A stretch of 28,373 bases of DNA from Bacteroidales bacterium (GTDB taxonomy: Bacteria; Bacteroidota; Bacteroidia; Bacteroidales; UBA932), in contig JAFUWW010000004.1 in NCBI GenBank assembly GCA_017471085.1, positions 1 to 28,373 of the forward strand. Reading direction: 5' to 3'. How positions within the stretch are numbered: the first letter of the stretch is position 1; each line of letters begins with the position of its first letter. The translations under genes and the position numbers were made by a program. Under the pieces are notes generated by a model. It made no database searches. It saw only the letters and a list, made by a program, of their open reading frames with translations, and had not been told where the DNA came from. Shown in pieces: positions 1 through 8,147 of this stretch.

Positions 1-1097
1 GTCTCGGGGGCGTTGGCGGTGAGCACGTACCGCAGCACGTCTTCCTGGCCGGGGAACTGCTCTTCATATTCGTGCACCCACACCGCCCAGTTGCGGGAGG
101 TGGAGATCTTGTCGCCTTCCAGGTTCAGGAACTCGTTGGCGGGGACATTTTCCGGCAGCACGTAGCCGCCATAGGCCTTGAGCATGGAGGGGAACACGAT
201 GCAGTGGAACACGATGTTGTCCTTGCCGATGAAGTGCACCAGCCGGGTTTCAGGGTCTTTCCACCACTTCTCCCAGCTCTGGGGAAGCAGTTCCTGGGTG
301 TTGGAGATATAGCCGATGGGAGCGTCGAACCAGACATAGAGCACCTTTCCTTCGGCCCCGTCAACAGGAACAGGCACGCCCCAGTCCAGGTCGCGGCTTA
401 CGGCACGGGGCTGCAGGCCTCCGTCCAGCCAGCTCTTGCACTGGCCGTACACATTGGTCTTCCATTCCTTGTGCTGCTCCAGGATCCAGTCGCGGAGCCA
501 GGGCTCGTATTTGTCCAGCGGGAGGTACCAGTGCTTGGTCTTCACCTTCTTGGGGGTGGAACCGGAAAGGGCGCTTTTCGGGTCGATCAGCTCTTCCGGG
601 CTCAGTGTGGAACCGCACTTTTCGCACTGGTCGCCATAGGCATTGGGATTGCCGCACTTGGGGCAGGTGCCGGTGATGTAGCGGTCGGCCAGGAAAGTCT
701 TGGCCTCCTCGTCGAAGTACTGCTCCGTCTCTTTGGTGATGAATTTGTCATCGTCATACAGTTTGCGGAAGAATTCCGAGGCGTTCTTGTCGTGTACCTT
801 GGAGGTGGTCCGGGAGTAGATGTCGAAGTTGATGCCCAGTCCTGTGAAGGCGTCCTTCATCACTTTGTGGTACTTGTCCACGATATCCTGCGGGGTGACG
901 CCCTGGGCGCGGGCCTTGATGGTGATGGGTACGCCATGCTCGTCGCTGCCGCACACGAACACCACGTCCTCGCCCCGCATGCGGAGGTAGCGGACATAGA
1001 TGTCGCCGGGAATATAAGCGCCGGCCAGATGGCCGATATGGACAGGACCGTTGGCATAGGGGAGCGCACAGGTCACAAGGGTTCTTTTGTGGGTCAT
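1..1097 (-). CDS. metG: Methionyl-tRNA synthetase, N-terminal part (runs off window start)
   Basis: This class I aminoacyl-tRNA synthetase charges tRNA-Met with methionine in the cytoplasm. About 365 residues are visible, reading from 1097 down to the window edge. The HIGH signature is at residues 20-23 (context [11 protein letters not shown]). A zinc knuckle has cysteines near 145, 148, 158 and 161. The KMSKS-type loop has the form KISTS at about 330-334, followed by RNWAVW. The ATG at 1097 overlaps the dnaG stop as ATGA, so translation is probably coupled to dnaG. The anticodon-binding domain and any C-terminal tRNA-binding domain lie outside the window. Family assignment is secure from the ordered motifs. 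Confidence 0.95.
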   Translation of the reverse strand, partial: MTHKRTLVTCALPYANGPVHIGHLAGAYIPGDIYVRYLRMRGEDVVFVCGSDEHGVPITIKARAQGVTPQDIVDKYHKVMKDAFTGLGINFDIYSRTTSKVHDKNASEFFRKLYDDDKFITKETEQYFDEEAKTFLADRYITGTCPKCGNPNAYGDQCEKCGSTLSPEELIDPKSALSGSTPKKVKTKHWYLPLDKYEPWLRDWILEQHKEWKTNVYGQCKSWLDGGLQPRAVSRDLDWGVPVPVDGAEGKVLYVWFDAPIGYISNTQELLPQSWEKWWKDPETRLVHFIGKDNIVFHCIVFPSMLKAYGGYVLPENVPANEFLNLEGDKISTSRNWAVWVHEYEEQFPGQEDVLRYVLTANAPE

Positions 1098-3064
1098 TTC
1101 TTTAATCTCCCTAATTTTATGTTGATGGTTTTCTTGATTTCGTTGATGCGGCCCAGGCGGGACAGGATTTCCAGCTGTTCCTCCAGGGAGGCGGACGGCA
1201 GTTTGGCCTTCAGTTCCTCCTGCTGGGCCTTGAGGCGTTTGTCGTGATAGGCCAGGATGGCGCGGGGCACGAAGTTCACCAGCCAGGAATCCGTGGTGGT
1301 GAGGGCTTCGGTGAAATTGCGGACGCTGAGCTCGTACTTTTCGGTGGACAGGTCTGCCGCAACGGCCGCCACTGTGCGGTTTTCTCCATTGAGAAGGTCC
1401 AGGACGATTTCTTCCTGCGCCTTGCCCTGGTCGTAAAGGGCGAAGTAGGCTTCGTAGGTGTCGTCATAGGCCTTGTTGGCGAAGTGGATGTCGTCGCCGG
1501 CGAGGGCAGCGTCGATGAATTCCGCTACGGTCTGGGCCCCTTCGGCCACGTAGAATTCCGAATCGGATTCGAACTGGAGCGGTGTGCAGCCGTACTGAAG
1601 GATGAAGGTGAGCAGTTCCCTTTCCGAGGGTGCCAGGATGCGGTTTTCCTCCATCAGGCGGCGCTCCAGGGGTTCCTGGGGCTGAACTTGTACCGGCTCG
1701 GCGGCGGCTTCTTCCCGCTCACGGCGGTTCCGTTCGCGGATATCGGCATTGCGCTGGTCCGCAGTCTGTTTTTCCCGGGTTTTCCTCACGCGGTCCTGAA
1801 TGATGTCGGCCTCGATTTCGAAGCGGCGCGACACGGCGTCAACATACACCTGCCGTTTGATGGCATCCGGGATGTCGGCCACCGTATCGGCAATTTCGTT
1901 GATCAGGTTGGCTTTTTTCAGCGGGTCGTCTCCGGCCTGGGAAAGCAGAAGGTCCGTCTTGAAGGTGATGCCGTCCTGCTCGTGCTCCTCGATGAAGGTG
2001 CGGATTTCTTCCAGGGTATGCTTGCGGGAGAAGGAGTCCGGGTCGTCCCCGTCCGGGAGGAACACGACGCGCGGATTCATTCCTTCCTTCAGGATCATGC
2101 CGATGGCCCTGATGGCGGCGTGCAGGCCGGCATTGTCGCCGTCGTACATGATGGTGATGTTCTCCGTGAACCGCTTGATCAGGCGGATCTGCTCTTCCGT
2201 GAGGGAAGTGCCGCAGGAGGCCACTACGTTGGAGATGCCCATCTGGTGCATCATCACTACGTCCACGTTGCCCTCTACCAGGATGCAGCGGTCTTGCTTG
2301 GAAATTTCGCTTTTGGCGAAGTAAATGCCCAGGAGATTGCGGCTTTTGATGTAGATTTCCGTCTCCGGGGAGTTGACGTATTTGGCGGGATTGTCGCTTT
2401 TGAGGGTGCGGCCGCTGAAGGCGATGACGCGTCCGCTCACGGAGTGGATGGGGAACATCACCCTTTCGCGGAACTTGTCCGTGAGCGTCCCGTCTTCCTG
2501 CTGGATGGCCAGGCCGGCCGCTACCAGATATTCGTCTTTGTATCCGGCGGCGCGGGCGGCTTCAACCAGGGCGGTTTTTCCGGAAGGCGCCCAGCCCAGG
2601 CTCCATTTTTCAATGGTACTGTTTTCTATTCCGCGGTTGCGGTAATAGCCGTATCCCACGGTATGCCCCTCCTGGCTCTGAAGCTGGTCGCAGAAGAACT
2701 TGCGGGCGAATTCGCTCACCGCCATCAGACTTTCGCTCCGCTGACGGGCGGCGATCTGTTCGGCCGTTTCTTCCTCTTCCTTTACGTCGATGTTGTATTT
2801 CTTGGCCAGGTAACGGAGCGCTTCCGGGTAGGTCATGTGCTCGTATTCCATAACGAAGCCCACGGCGCTGCCGGCCTTTCCGCAGCCGAAGCACTTGTAA
2901 ATACCCTTGGAAGGGGTGACGTGGAAGGAGGGGGTTTTCTCGTTGTGGAAGGGACAGCAGGCTACATAACTGGACCCGCGGCGCTTCAGCGCCACGAAAT
3001 CGCCGATCACCTCTTCGATGCGGGCGGTGTCCAGGATCTGGTCTACTGTCTCCTTGGGAATCAT
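1094..3064 (-). CDS. dnaG: DNA primase DnaG
   Basis: DnaG makes RNA primers for Okazaki fragments and leading-strand starts, working with the replicative helicase. The 656 residues show an N-terminal CHC2 zinc-binding domain (C37, H40, C58, C61). The catalytic core follows, with a Toprim domain: ILVEGNVD has the acidic E264 and D268, YDGD is at 307-310, and DGDDPD is at 338-343. A charged R/E-rich linker near 430-470 leads to the C-terminal helicase-interaction region. The length is normal for the family. The gene is second in a minus-strand operon: 6 bases separate it from the small membrane protein gene upstream, and its stop overlaps the metG start. The common rpsU-dnaG-rpoD neighbourhood is not seen here. 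Confidence 0.96.
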   Translation of the reverse strand: MIPKETVDQILDTARIEEVIGDFVALKRRGSSYVACCPFHNEKTPSFHVTPSKGIYKCFGCGKAGSAVGFVMEYEHMTYPEALRYLAKKYNIDVKEEEETAEQIAARQRSESLMAVSEFARKFFCDQLQSQEGHTVGYGYYRNRGIENSTIEKWSLGWAPSGKTALVEAARAAGYKDEYLVAAGLAIQQEDGTLTDKFRERVMFPIHSVSGRVIAFSGRTLKSDNPAKYVNSPETEIYIKSRNLLGIYFAKSEISKQDRCILVEGNVDVVMMHQMGISNVVASCGTSLTEEQIRLIKRFTENITIMYDGDNAGLHAAIRAIGMILKEGMNPRVVFLPDGDDPDSFSRKHTLEEIRTFIEEHEQDGITFKTDLLLSQAGDDPLKKANLINEIADTVADIPDAIKRQVYVDAVSRRFEIEADIIQDRVRKTREKQTADQRNADIRERNRREREEAAAEPVQVQPQEPLERRLMEENRILAPSERELLTFILQYGCTPLQFESDSEFYVAEGAQTVAEFIDAALAGDDIHFANKAYDDTYEAYFALYDQGKAQEEIVLDLLNGENRTVAAVAADLSTEKYELSVRNFTEALTTTDSWLVNFVPRAILAYHDKRLKAQQEELKAKLPSASLEEQLEILSRLGRINEIKKTINIKLGRLKK

Positions 3065-3070
3065 GGATGG

Positions 3071-3391
3071 CTATTCCTTTTCGTAGGTCACTTCTTTGGC
3101 GTCGGAGAGGTCGGTGATGGTAATTTTTCCGTCATCGGGGGTCTGGCCGGACGGGGGCTGGGGACGGTCCTGCCTTCTGGCATCGGCCTTTTCCTGCTCC
3201 CTGGCGGCTTCCTTTTCCAGTTTGGAGGCCCTTATCTGGTAATAGAGGTCACGGCCGTACCAGACCAGGGCGATGCAGCCCACCAGCACGCCGAAGAACC
3301 CCGTGCGCCAGATCAGCAGGAAAGCGATCACGACAAAGATGCTGTCCTTGATGATTCGCCAAGTGCGGTCCCGGTATCCAAAAGAAAACAT
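3071..3391 (-). CDS. Small single-pass membrane protein, unknown function (DUF4834-like)
   Basis: This is a 106-residue protein of unknown function. A hydrophobic stretch at about residues 17-43 (IIKDSIFVVIAFLL onward to GCIALVW) would form one long or two short membrane segments. A charged K/E/R-rich segment and a P/Q-rich cytoplasmic-looking tail follow. The layout resembles the Bacteroidetes DUF4834 group, but I cannot confirm that without a profile search. I chose the ATG at 3391 because AGGAAG lies just upstream and because a longer frame reaching a TTG at 3433 would overlap a TATCTTTG promoter element at 3423-3430. An ATG at 3406 is also possible. It is the first gene of the operon with dnaG and metG. 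Confidence 0.7.
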   Translation of the reverse strand: MFSFGYRDRTWRIIKDSIFVVIAFLLIWRTGFFGVLVGCIALVWYGRDLYYQIRASKLEKEAAREQEKADARRQDRPQPPSGQTPDDGKITITDLSDAKEVTYEKE

Positions 3392-3422
3392 AGTACTTCC
3401 TGTCATTTTGTCATATAATTTA

Positions 3423-3430
3423 CAAAGATA
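3423..3430 (-). promoter_or_regulatory. Promoter -7 element for the orf106-dnaG-metG operon
   Basis: TATCTTTG on the minus strand matches the Bacteroidetes -7 consensus TAnnTTTG. It sits about 32 bases upstream of the chosen ATG at 3391. No clear TTTG is found about 20 bases further upstream, although the hairpin at 3436-3472 covers that area. Confidence 0.55.
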
Positions 3431-3435
3431 CAAAG

Positions 3436-3472
3436 ATTCTGCGAGAATCCGTACCCGGATTTCCCGCAGAAT
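3436..3472. repeat. 37-base interrupted palindrome (strong hairpin)
   Basis: The outer arms ATTCTGCG (3436-3443) and CGCAGAAT (3465-3472) are perfectly complementary. Inside a small 2x3 internal loop, a second perfect stem AATCCG/CGGATT (3446-3451, 3456-3461) closes a TACC loop. No T-run follows on either side, so it does not look like an intrinsic terminator. It lies directly upstream of the dnaG-operon -7 element, where it could be an operator or a dispersed REP-like palindrome. Confidence 0.7.
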
Positions 3473-3598
3473 ACATGTTGGACAAATACTGTGCTATTTC
3501 CTTTGTCAAGTCAGAAGGCAGGTCGTGTGCCCATGATCAGAAGCGCCATCCGCAGACAAGTGAAATATCGTGCAGGCGGACATTCGTGAGCCCCGGGC

Positions 3599-3644
3599 AA
3601 AAAAAGACTGTATTCCTTGAAAAAATCGTAGAATACAGTCTTTT
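3599..3644 (-). terminator. Intrinsic terminator after the DUF3127 gene
   Basis: A perfect 14-bp stem pairs 3602-3615 with 3631-3644 around a 15-base loop. On the minus strand the stem runs into seven T residues (3605 down to 3599). It begins 7 bases after the DUF3127 stop codon. This would end the fklB-DUF3127 transcript and insulate the dnaG operon. Confidence 0.85.
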
Positions 3645-3650
3645 GAAAAA

Positions 3651-4061
3651 TCAGAACGGAAGATCGTCTTCCGGATTGTCTGCCGGCATGTCTTCAAGGG
3701 AGGGAGCGGGTGGTGCCTGGTACGCCGGAGCCTGTGCCGGGGCGCTTTGGTAGGAGGGAGCCGGAGCTGCCGGTTGCTCTCCACCGGCGGGGGCGATGCG
3801 CCACATCTGAAGGTCGTTGTACCATCGGCCGTTATACTCGCGGCTCTTGAGGTTGAACGACACTTTCACGCGGTCTCCCGCCTGGTACTTGTCCAGTTCC
3901 TGCACCTTGTCCTGTCCCCAGGCGGTGAAACATGCCTGGGATGTAAAGTTTCCGTCCGGGAATTCCAGGATGAATTCCTGTTTGGCCCATTGTCCACGGG
4001 CGGACGTACCGCTCTGGACAGCCATTTTCTGACGGATGGTCCCTTCCAGTTCCAGTGCCAT
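3651..4061 (-). CDS. DUF3127 family protein with SSB-like C-terminal tip
   Basis: This 136-residue protein matches the pattern of the Bacteroidetes DUF3127 family, a compact beta-rich domain thought to be OB-fold-like. The globular part spans about residues 1-88 and has aromatic-rich strands (QEFILEF, VSFNLKSREYNGRWYNDLQMW). A P/A/Q/Y-rich disordered linker at about 92-118 precedes an acidic end, PADNPEDDLPF. This architecture of OB-like core, low-complexity linker and acidic tip ending in PF copies bacterial SSB, whose DDDIPF tip recruits RecQ, PriA and other partners. DNA binding is therefore a reasonable inference, not something the sequence shows. The gene lies 6 bases after the FKBP gene and ends at a strong terminator. 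Confidence 0.8.
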   Translation of the reverse strand: MALELEGTIRQKMAVQSGTSARGQWAKQEFILEFPDGNFTSQACFTAWGQDKVQELDKYQAGDRVKVSFNLKSREYNGRWYNDLQMWRIAPAGGEQPAAPAPSYQSAPAQAPAYQAPPAPSLEDMPADNPEDDLPF

Positions 4062-4067
4062 GGCAGA

Positions 4068-4811
4068 TTACTCTTCGGTGGCTACGAAAGGATGAACCTC
4101 CAGGAGGTCTACGTCGAAGACCAGGGTAGCGTTGGCGCCGATGTTGCCGGGGCCGCGCTGACCGTAAGCCATGTCGGCCGGGATCACGAGGGTGATCTTG
4201 CCGCCTTCACCTACGAGCTTCATGCCCTCGGACCAGCCGGGGATGACGCGGTTCAGCGGGAAGGAAATGCCGTTGTTGCTGTCGAACTCGGTGCCGTCGA
4301 TGAGGGTGCCGCGGTAGTTCACCTTTACGGTGTCGCGGTCAGAGGTGGCGCGGACGCCGCTGCCGGAATCCTGAATCAGGTAAACGATACCGGTGACGGT
4401 GGAATCGGCGTTGTTCTTGATCATGAAGTCCTTGCGGAAGGCATCACCTTTCTCTTTGTTCAGGGCACCTTCGTAGGCGCTGCGCTTCTGGAGGAAGCCG
4501 TTGATGATGTTGTTCATCTCCTCGGGGTTGATCTTGAACTGCTTGGCGAAGGTGGAGTCCTGAGGGGTCCCCTTGGCCTTGAGAGCGTCGTTCATACCTT
4601 TGCGAACCTGGTCCATGTTGAGCTGGCCGAAACCGTTCTGGGTCATGACCAGACCGAAATTGACACCCAGCAGATAGGAGGTGGAATCTACTTCACCCTT
4701 TCCGGGGAGAAGGTCACGGACAGCCTTGGATCCTTCCACTTTGGAAGAGGAATTGCAGGCTACCATCAGCACGGCGGCTGAGGCAATAGCAAGAATCTTA
4801 GTAAGTTTCAT
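4068..4811 (-). CDS. FKBP-type peptidyl-prolyl cis-trans isomerase, lipoprotein
   Basis: This predicted lipoprotein catalyses proline cis-trans isomerisation during folding of envelope proteins. From the ATG at 4811 it is 247 residues. A short signal peptide ends in the lipobox VLMVAC with C19 as the acylated cysteine. An FkpA/Mip-like helical dimerisation region covers about 30-140. The FKBP domain follows at about 150-240 (VKVNYRGTLIDGTEFDSN, FPLNRVIPGWSEGMKL, IPADMAYGQRG, LVFDVDLLEV). An earlier ATG at 4844 would put an unlikely extension before the signal peptide, so I reject it. No surface-export acidic tag follows the cysteine, so a periplasm-facing location is likely. It is co-transcribed with the DUF3127 gene. 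Confidence 0.9.
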   Translation of the reverse strand: MKLTKILAIASAAVLMVACNSSSKVEGSKAVRDLLPGKGEVDSTSYLLGVNFGLVMTQNGFGQLNMDQVRKGMNDALKAKGTPQDSTFAKQFKINPEEMNNIINGFLQKRSAYEGALNKEKGDAFRKDFMIKNNADSTVTGIVYLIQDSGSGVRATSDRDTVKVNYRGTLIDGTEFDSNNGISFPLNRVIPGWSEGMKLVGEGGKITLVIPADMAYGQRGPGNIGANATLVFDVDLLEVHPFVATEE

Positions 4812-4873
4812 AATATAAAACGTTTTTTGATGTTGTCTGTTCATGTAGCCGGAGGGTATTTTCCGACAATTTG

Positions 4874-4881
4874 CAAAGATA
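4874..4881 (-). promoter_or_regulatory. Promoter -7 element for the FKBP-DUF3127 operon
   Basis: TATCTTTG on the minus strand is an exact TAnnTTTG match, about 63 bases before the FKBP start codon. The upstream region is T/A-rich but lacks a clear -33 TTTG. It lies back to back with the recQ promoter. Confidence 0.55.
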
Positions 4882-4928
4882 GCAGTTTTTTCTTAAAAAA
4901 TGTTAATAATTCTTTACGAAGTGAAAAA

Positions 4929-4960
4929 TTTGGAGAATCCGGAATAAATGACTATATTTA
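4929..4960 (+). promoter_or_regulatory. recQ promoter
   Basis: TTTG at 4929-4932 is followed after 20 bases by TATATTTA at 4953-4960, a one-base mismatch to TAnnTTTG. The predicted transcript start is near 4966, leaving a leader of roughly 16 bases before the recQ ATG. Confidence 0.6.
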
Positions 4961-4982
4961 ACCAAATCTATGAAAACCTTAT

Positions 4983-7181
4983 ATGGCCGTCGACTCCAAT
5001 ATCCTTCATCTTAAACTGAAAACCTTTTTTGGCTATGATGCTTTCAAAGGGGATCAGGAACAGATCATCCGGCATCTCACAGAGGGGAACAACGCCTTTG
5101 TGCTCATGCCCACGGGGGGAGGAAAGTCACTCTGCTACCAGCTTCCCGCCCTGGTCATGGAAGGAACGGCCATCGTCATTTCCCCCCTGATCGCCCTGAT
5201 GAAAAACCAGGTCGATGCCATCCGCGGCTTCGAAGCCGGAGAAGACGGCATCGCCCATTTCCTGAATTCCTCGCTGAGCAGGATGCAGGTGGCGGAGGTC
5301 AGGGAAGACCTGTTGAACGGAGTCACCAAGCTGCTTTATGTGGCGCCCGAATCACTTACGAAGGAAGAAAACATCAACCTTCTCAAGGAGATCAAGATTT
5401 CATTCTATGCGGTGGACGAAGCCCATTGCATCTCGGAATGGGGGCACGATTTCCGGCCCGAATACCGGAAAATCCGCTCCATCATCGAAGAAATCCAGCC
5501 GGCGCCCGTCATTGCCCTTACGGCCACCGCCACGCCGAAAGTCCAGAGCGACATCCTCAAAAACCTCCGTATCCAGGACGCAAAGGTGTTCCGTTCCTCC
5601 TTCAACCGGCCCAACCTTTATTATGAGGTAAGGGACAAACAGGAACCGGAAAAAGACATCATCCGTTTCATCCGGCAGAATCCCGGTAAGTCGGGCATCA
5701 TCTACTGTCTCAGCCGGAAGAAGGTGGAAGAACTGGCCCAGCTGCTCAGCATCAACGGAATCCGTGCCCTGCCCTATCATGCCGGCCTGGATGCGAAAAC
5801 CCGGGCGGAGAACCAGGACAAGTTCCTGATGGAAGAGGTGGAAGTCATTGTCGCCACCATCGCTTTCGGCATGGGCATTGACAAGCCCGATGTCCGTTTC
5901 GTCATCCATTACGACATCCCCAAGAGCATAGAAGGCTATTATCAGGAGACGGGACGTGCGGGACGGGACGGAAAAGAAGGCCTCTGCATTACTTATTATA
6001 GTTATAAGGACATCCAGAAGCTGGAAAAATTCATGCAGGGGAAACCGGTGGCGGAGCAGGAGATCGGCAAGCAGCTCCTGAACGAGACTGTGGCCTATGC
6101 CGAATCCAGCCAGTGCCGCCGCAAATTGCTGCTCAATTATTTCGGAGAAGACTATCTTCCGGACAACTGCGGAGCCTGTGACAACTGTCTCCACCCTAAG
6201 ACCCGGTTCAACGGCAGCGAGGATATGTGCCTTGTGATCGAACTGATTGAATCCCTGCCGGAGCATTTCAAACTGGAACACCTGTCCAATATCCTTTCCG
6301 GGGTTTCCAACGCCATGGTCAAGTCGTACAAGCACGATTCCTTGGAACTCTTCGGCGCCGGAAAAGACCACAATACCCGCTTCTGGGCGGCCGTGATCCA
6401 TCAGGGGCTCATCCTGCATTTCCTGGACAAGGATATTGAGAACTACGGTCTTATCTCTGTGACGGATCTTGGCAGGCAGTTCTTCAAAGATCCGCACGAA
6501 CTGATGCTGGTGGAAGACCGGACTTTCTCGGATGCTGAAGACGAAGAAGACGAGGAACCGGCAGTCCCCGGGCATGGCGGTGGTGGAGATCCCGTTCTTC
6601 TGCCGATGTTGAAGGACCTTCGCAAAGAAGTGGCCCAGAAGCACAAGGTACAGCCCTGGGTGGTCTTTTCCGACCCTGCCCTGGAAGACATGTCCATCCT
6701 ATACCCGCTTACGCTCAAGGAACTGTCGGAGAAATGCCAGGGAGTAGGAGAAGGGAAAGCCCGGAAATTCGGAGCCCCCTTCGTAGAGCTGATCGCCCGT
6801 TATGTCGATGAAAACGAAATAGAAAGACCGGACGATTTCATCGTGAAGTCCGTGGCCTCCAAGTCCGGCAACAAGGTCTATATCATCCAGTCCATCGACA
6901 GGAAACTGTCCCTGGAGGACATCGCCTCGGCCAAAGGGCTGGACATGGACGAACTGCTCACCGAAATTGAGGCGATCGTATCTACGGGAACCCGCGTGAA
7001 TCTCAATTATTATATCGATGAGACCCTGGATGAAGAAGTGGTGGAGGAGATCTACGGCTGGTTCCGCGAAGAAGCTTCTTCCGACTCCCTGGAAGAGGCC
7101 ATCCAGGCGCTTGGAAGCGATTATGACGAAGAGGAGATCCGGCTGGTCAGATTAAAATTCCTGTGCGAAGTTGCAAACTGA
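4983..7181 (+). CDS. recQ: ATP-dependent DNA helicase RecQ
   Basis: RecQ is a 3'-5' DNA helicase that acts in recombination and replication-fork repair. The 732 residues show all superfamily 2 motifs: Walker A MPTGGGKS (42-49), DEAH (145-148), TATATP (180-185) and motif VI QETGRAGRDG (321-330). The zinc-binding cysteines C378, C396, C399 and C402 are present, followed by an RQC winged-helix region (about 405-510). An acidic/Gly-rich linker leads to an HRDC domain (about 550-620). A further 110 residues resemble the helix-turn-helix extension of long Bacteroidetes RecQ proteins, so this is longer than the E. coli enzyme. It is divergent from the FKBP gene. Its stop codon lies inside a palindrome. 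Confidence 0.96.
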   Translation: MAVDSNILHLKLKTFFGYDAFKGDQEQIIRHLTEGNNAFVLMPTGGGKSLCYQLPALVMEGTAIVISPLIALMKNQVDAIRGFEAGEDGIAHFLNSSLSRMQVAEVREDLLNGVTKLLYVAPESLTKEENINLLKEIKISFYAVDEAHCISEWGHDFRPEYRKIRSIIEEIQPAPVIALTATATPKVQSDILKNLRIQDAKVFRSSFNRPNLYYEVRDKQEPEKDIIRFIRQNPGKSGIIYCLSRKKVEELAQLLSINGIRALPYHAGLDAKTRAENQDKFLMEEVEVIVATIAFGMGIDKPDVRFVIHYDIPKSIEGYYQETGRAGRDGKEGLCITYYSYKDIQKLEKFMQGKPVAEQEIGKQLLNETVAYAESSQCRRKLLLNYFGEDYLPDNCGACDNCLHPKTRFNGSEDMCLVIELIESLPEHFKLEHLSNILSGVSNAMVKSYKHDSLELFGAGKDHNTRFWAAVIHQGLILHFLDKDIENYGLISVTDLGRQFFKDPHELMLVEDRTFSDAEDEEDEEPAVPGHGGGGDPVLLPMLKDLRKEVAQKHKVQPWVVFSDPALEDMSILYPLTLKELSEKCQGVGEGKARKFGAPFVELIARYVDENEIERPDDFIVKSVASKSGNKVYIIQSIDRKLSLEDIASAKGLDMDELLTEIEAIVSTGTRVNLNYYIDETLDEEVVEEIYGWFREEASSDSLEEAIQALGSDYDEEEIRLVRLKFLCEVAN

Positions 7182-7227
7182 GTTTGCAACTTGTTTGCCC
7201 ACGTTCGAAGTTTGCAACTTGTTTGCC
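7170..7227. repeat. Palindrome plus 19-bp direct repeats at the recQ 3' end
   Basis: GTTGCAAACT (7170-7179) and AGTTTGCAAC (7181-7190) form a perfect 10-bp inverted repeat around one base, spanning the recQ stop codon. The 19-mer AGTTTGCAACTTGTTTGCC occurs at 7181-7199 and again at 7209-7227. The left arm can therefore pair with either copy. A T-rich stretch (7228-7240) follows, so one of the pairings may act as the recQ terminator. Confidence 0.75.
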
Positions 7228-7238
7228 GTTTTTCTTTT

Positions 7239-8123
7239 TTAGAAGGTGAGGGCGAGACGGAGGCCGCAGGGAGCGGGCTGGACGGTGAAAACCGCACTGT
7301 ATTTGCTGCGGTTGTTGTAGTCGGAGGCAATCCAGCCCAGCCTTTTGTTGCCGATCACGGAGATGGGAATACCGAAACTCAGGAAGGTGACGCCTACGCC
7401 CATGGCGATGAAGCCGGCGTATTGCAGCGGCAGCATGACGTCCACATTGCTTTCGGTAGAATAAGTGACATCCCAGATGTTCGTGGGGTCGTCGATGTCC
7501 TGATAGTAAGTCTCTGTAATGGTTTCTTTGGCAAGAGCGATGCCTACCCCCGCAGCTACTGCACCGGCACCGGTAATCAGTCCGCCGATGATGTTCAGCG
7601 CTTTTCCGGTTTTCCGTTGCTTGATGGCGCTTTCATACGTCTGATGATAGATCTCGTCGCCTATCAGCCGGCGTACCTGACTGGGTGTCAAGATTTCTCC
7701 GTCAAGGGAAAACTGCCCCTTGGCGTAGGTCAATTTCCCATCTGCCGGGGCGGGAGGAGCCGGCTTCGTCTCGGGAGCCGGCTTTGCCGGAGATGCGGCA
7801 GGAGCTGCCGGGTCCTGTGTTTTGGGAGCGGGGGCTGCTGCGGGCTCAGGAGAAGATGCGGGAGTATTGGCCTTTTTCCCCAGGAAAGTCTCTTCCTTTC
7901 CGTTCTGATACTTGATTTTACGTACGCTGGCCTTGCTGATTTTATAGAGGGGGCCATTCTGGTTGTCCCAGCGTCTATAGGAAATGAGGTTTTCTTCAAC
8001 AGCCACAATCTTGGCCTTGATGGTGGTGTTGTCGCGTCGGGTGATGATATCCTGTGCCTTGGAAACCAGCGGGATGCAGGAGAGGACAATCGTCAGGACG
8101 ATCAGGGCGTAGAAACGTTTCAT
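7239..8123 (-). CDS. Secreted/membrane protein with P/A-rich linker, unknown function
   Basis: I do not recognise a named family. The 294 residues begin with a signal peptide (1-23, ending VSKAQ). A small domain follows (about 24-82) of the common Bacteroidetes type that starts DIITRRDN and contains an I-Y-N-G-K segment. A low-complexity linker of P, A, K and E covers about 87-128. A conserved-looking segment, ILTPSQVRRLIGDEIY, is at 144-159. Two hydrophobic segments lie at about 175-198 and 235-257. The C-terminus ends in alternating strands with a final Phe. An inner-membrane anchor with a periplasmic domain is one reading. It is the last gene of the asnS operon, 24 bases after the M16 gene, and converges on recQ. 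Confidence 0.75.
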   Translation of the reverse strand: MKRFYALIVLTIVLSCIPLVSKAQDIITRRDNTTIKAKIVAVEENLISYRRWDNQNGPLYKISKASVRKIKYQNGKEETFLGKKANTPASSPEPAAAPAPKTQDPAAPAASPAKPAPETKPAPPAPADGKLTYAKGQFSLDGEILTPSQVRRLIGDEIYHQTYESAIKQRKTGKALNIIGGLITGAGAVAAGVGIALAKETITETYYQDIDDPTNIWDVTYSTESNVDVMLPLQYAGFIAMGVGVTFLSFGIPISVIGNKRLGWIASDYNNRSKYSAVFTVQPAPCGLRLALTF

Positions 8124-8147
8124 GGGGCAGGGGTTTAAGATATGGAA

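Noticed and set aside
1244..3418. Very long open frame on the plus strand opposite dnaG
   Set aside because: It is an antisense shadow of dnaG, which has complete primase motifs; its own translation has no recognisable domain and is G/V/F-rich as expected for a GC-rich complement.
3392..3433. N-terminal extension of the small membrane protein to 3433
   Set aside because: It would begin at TTG inside the promoter -7 element.
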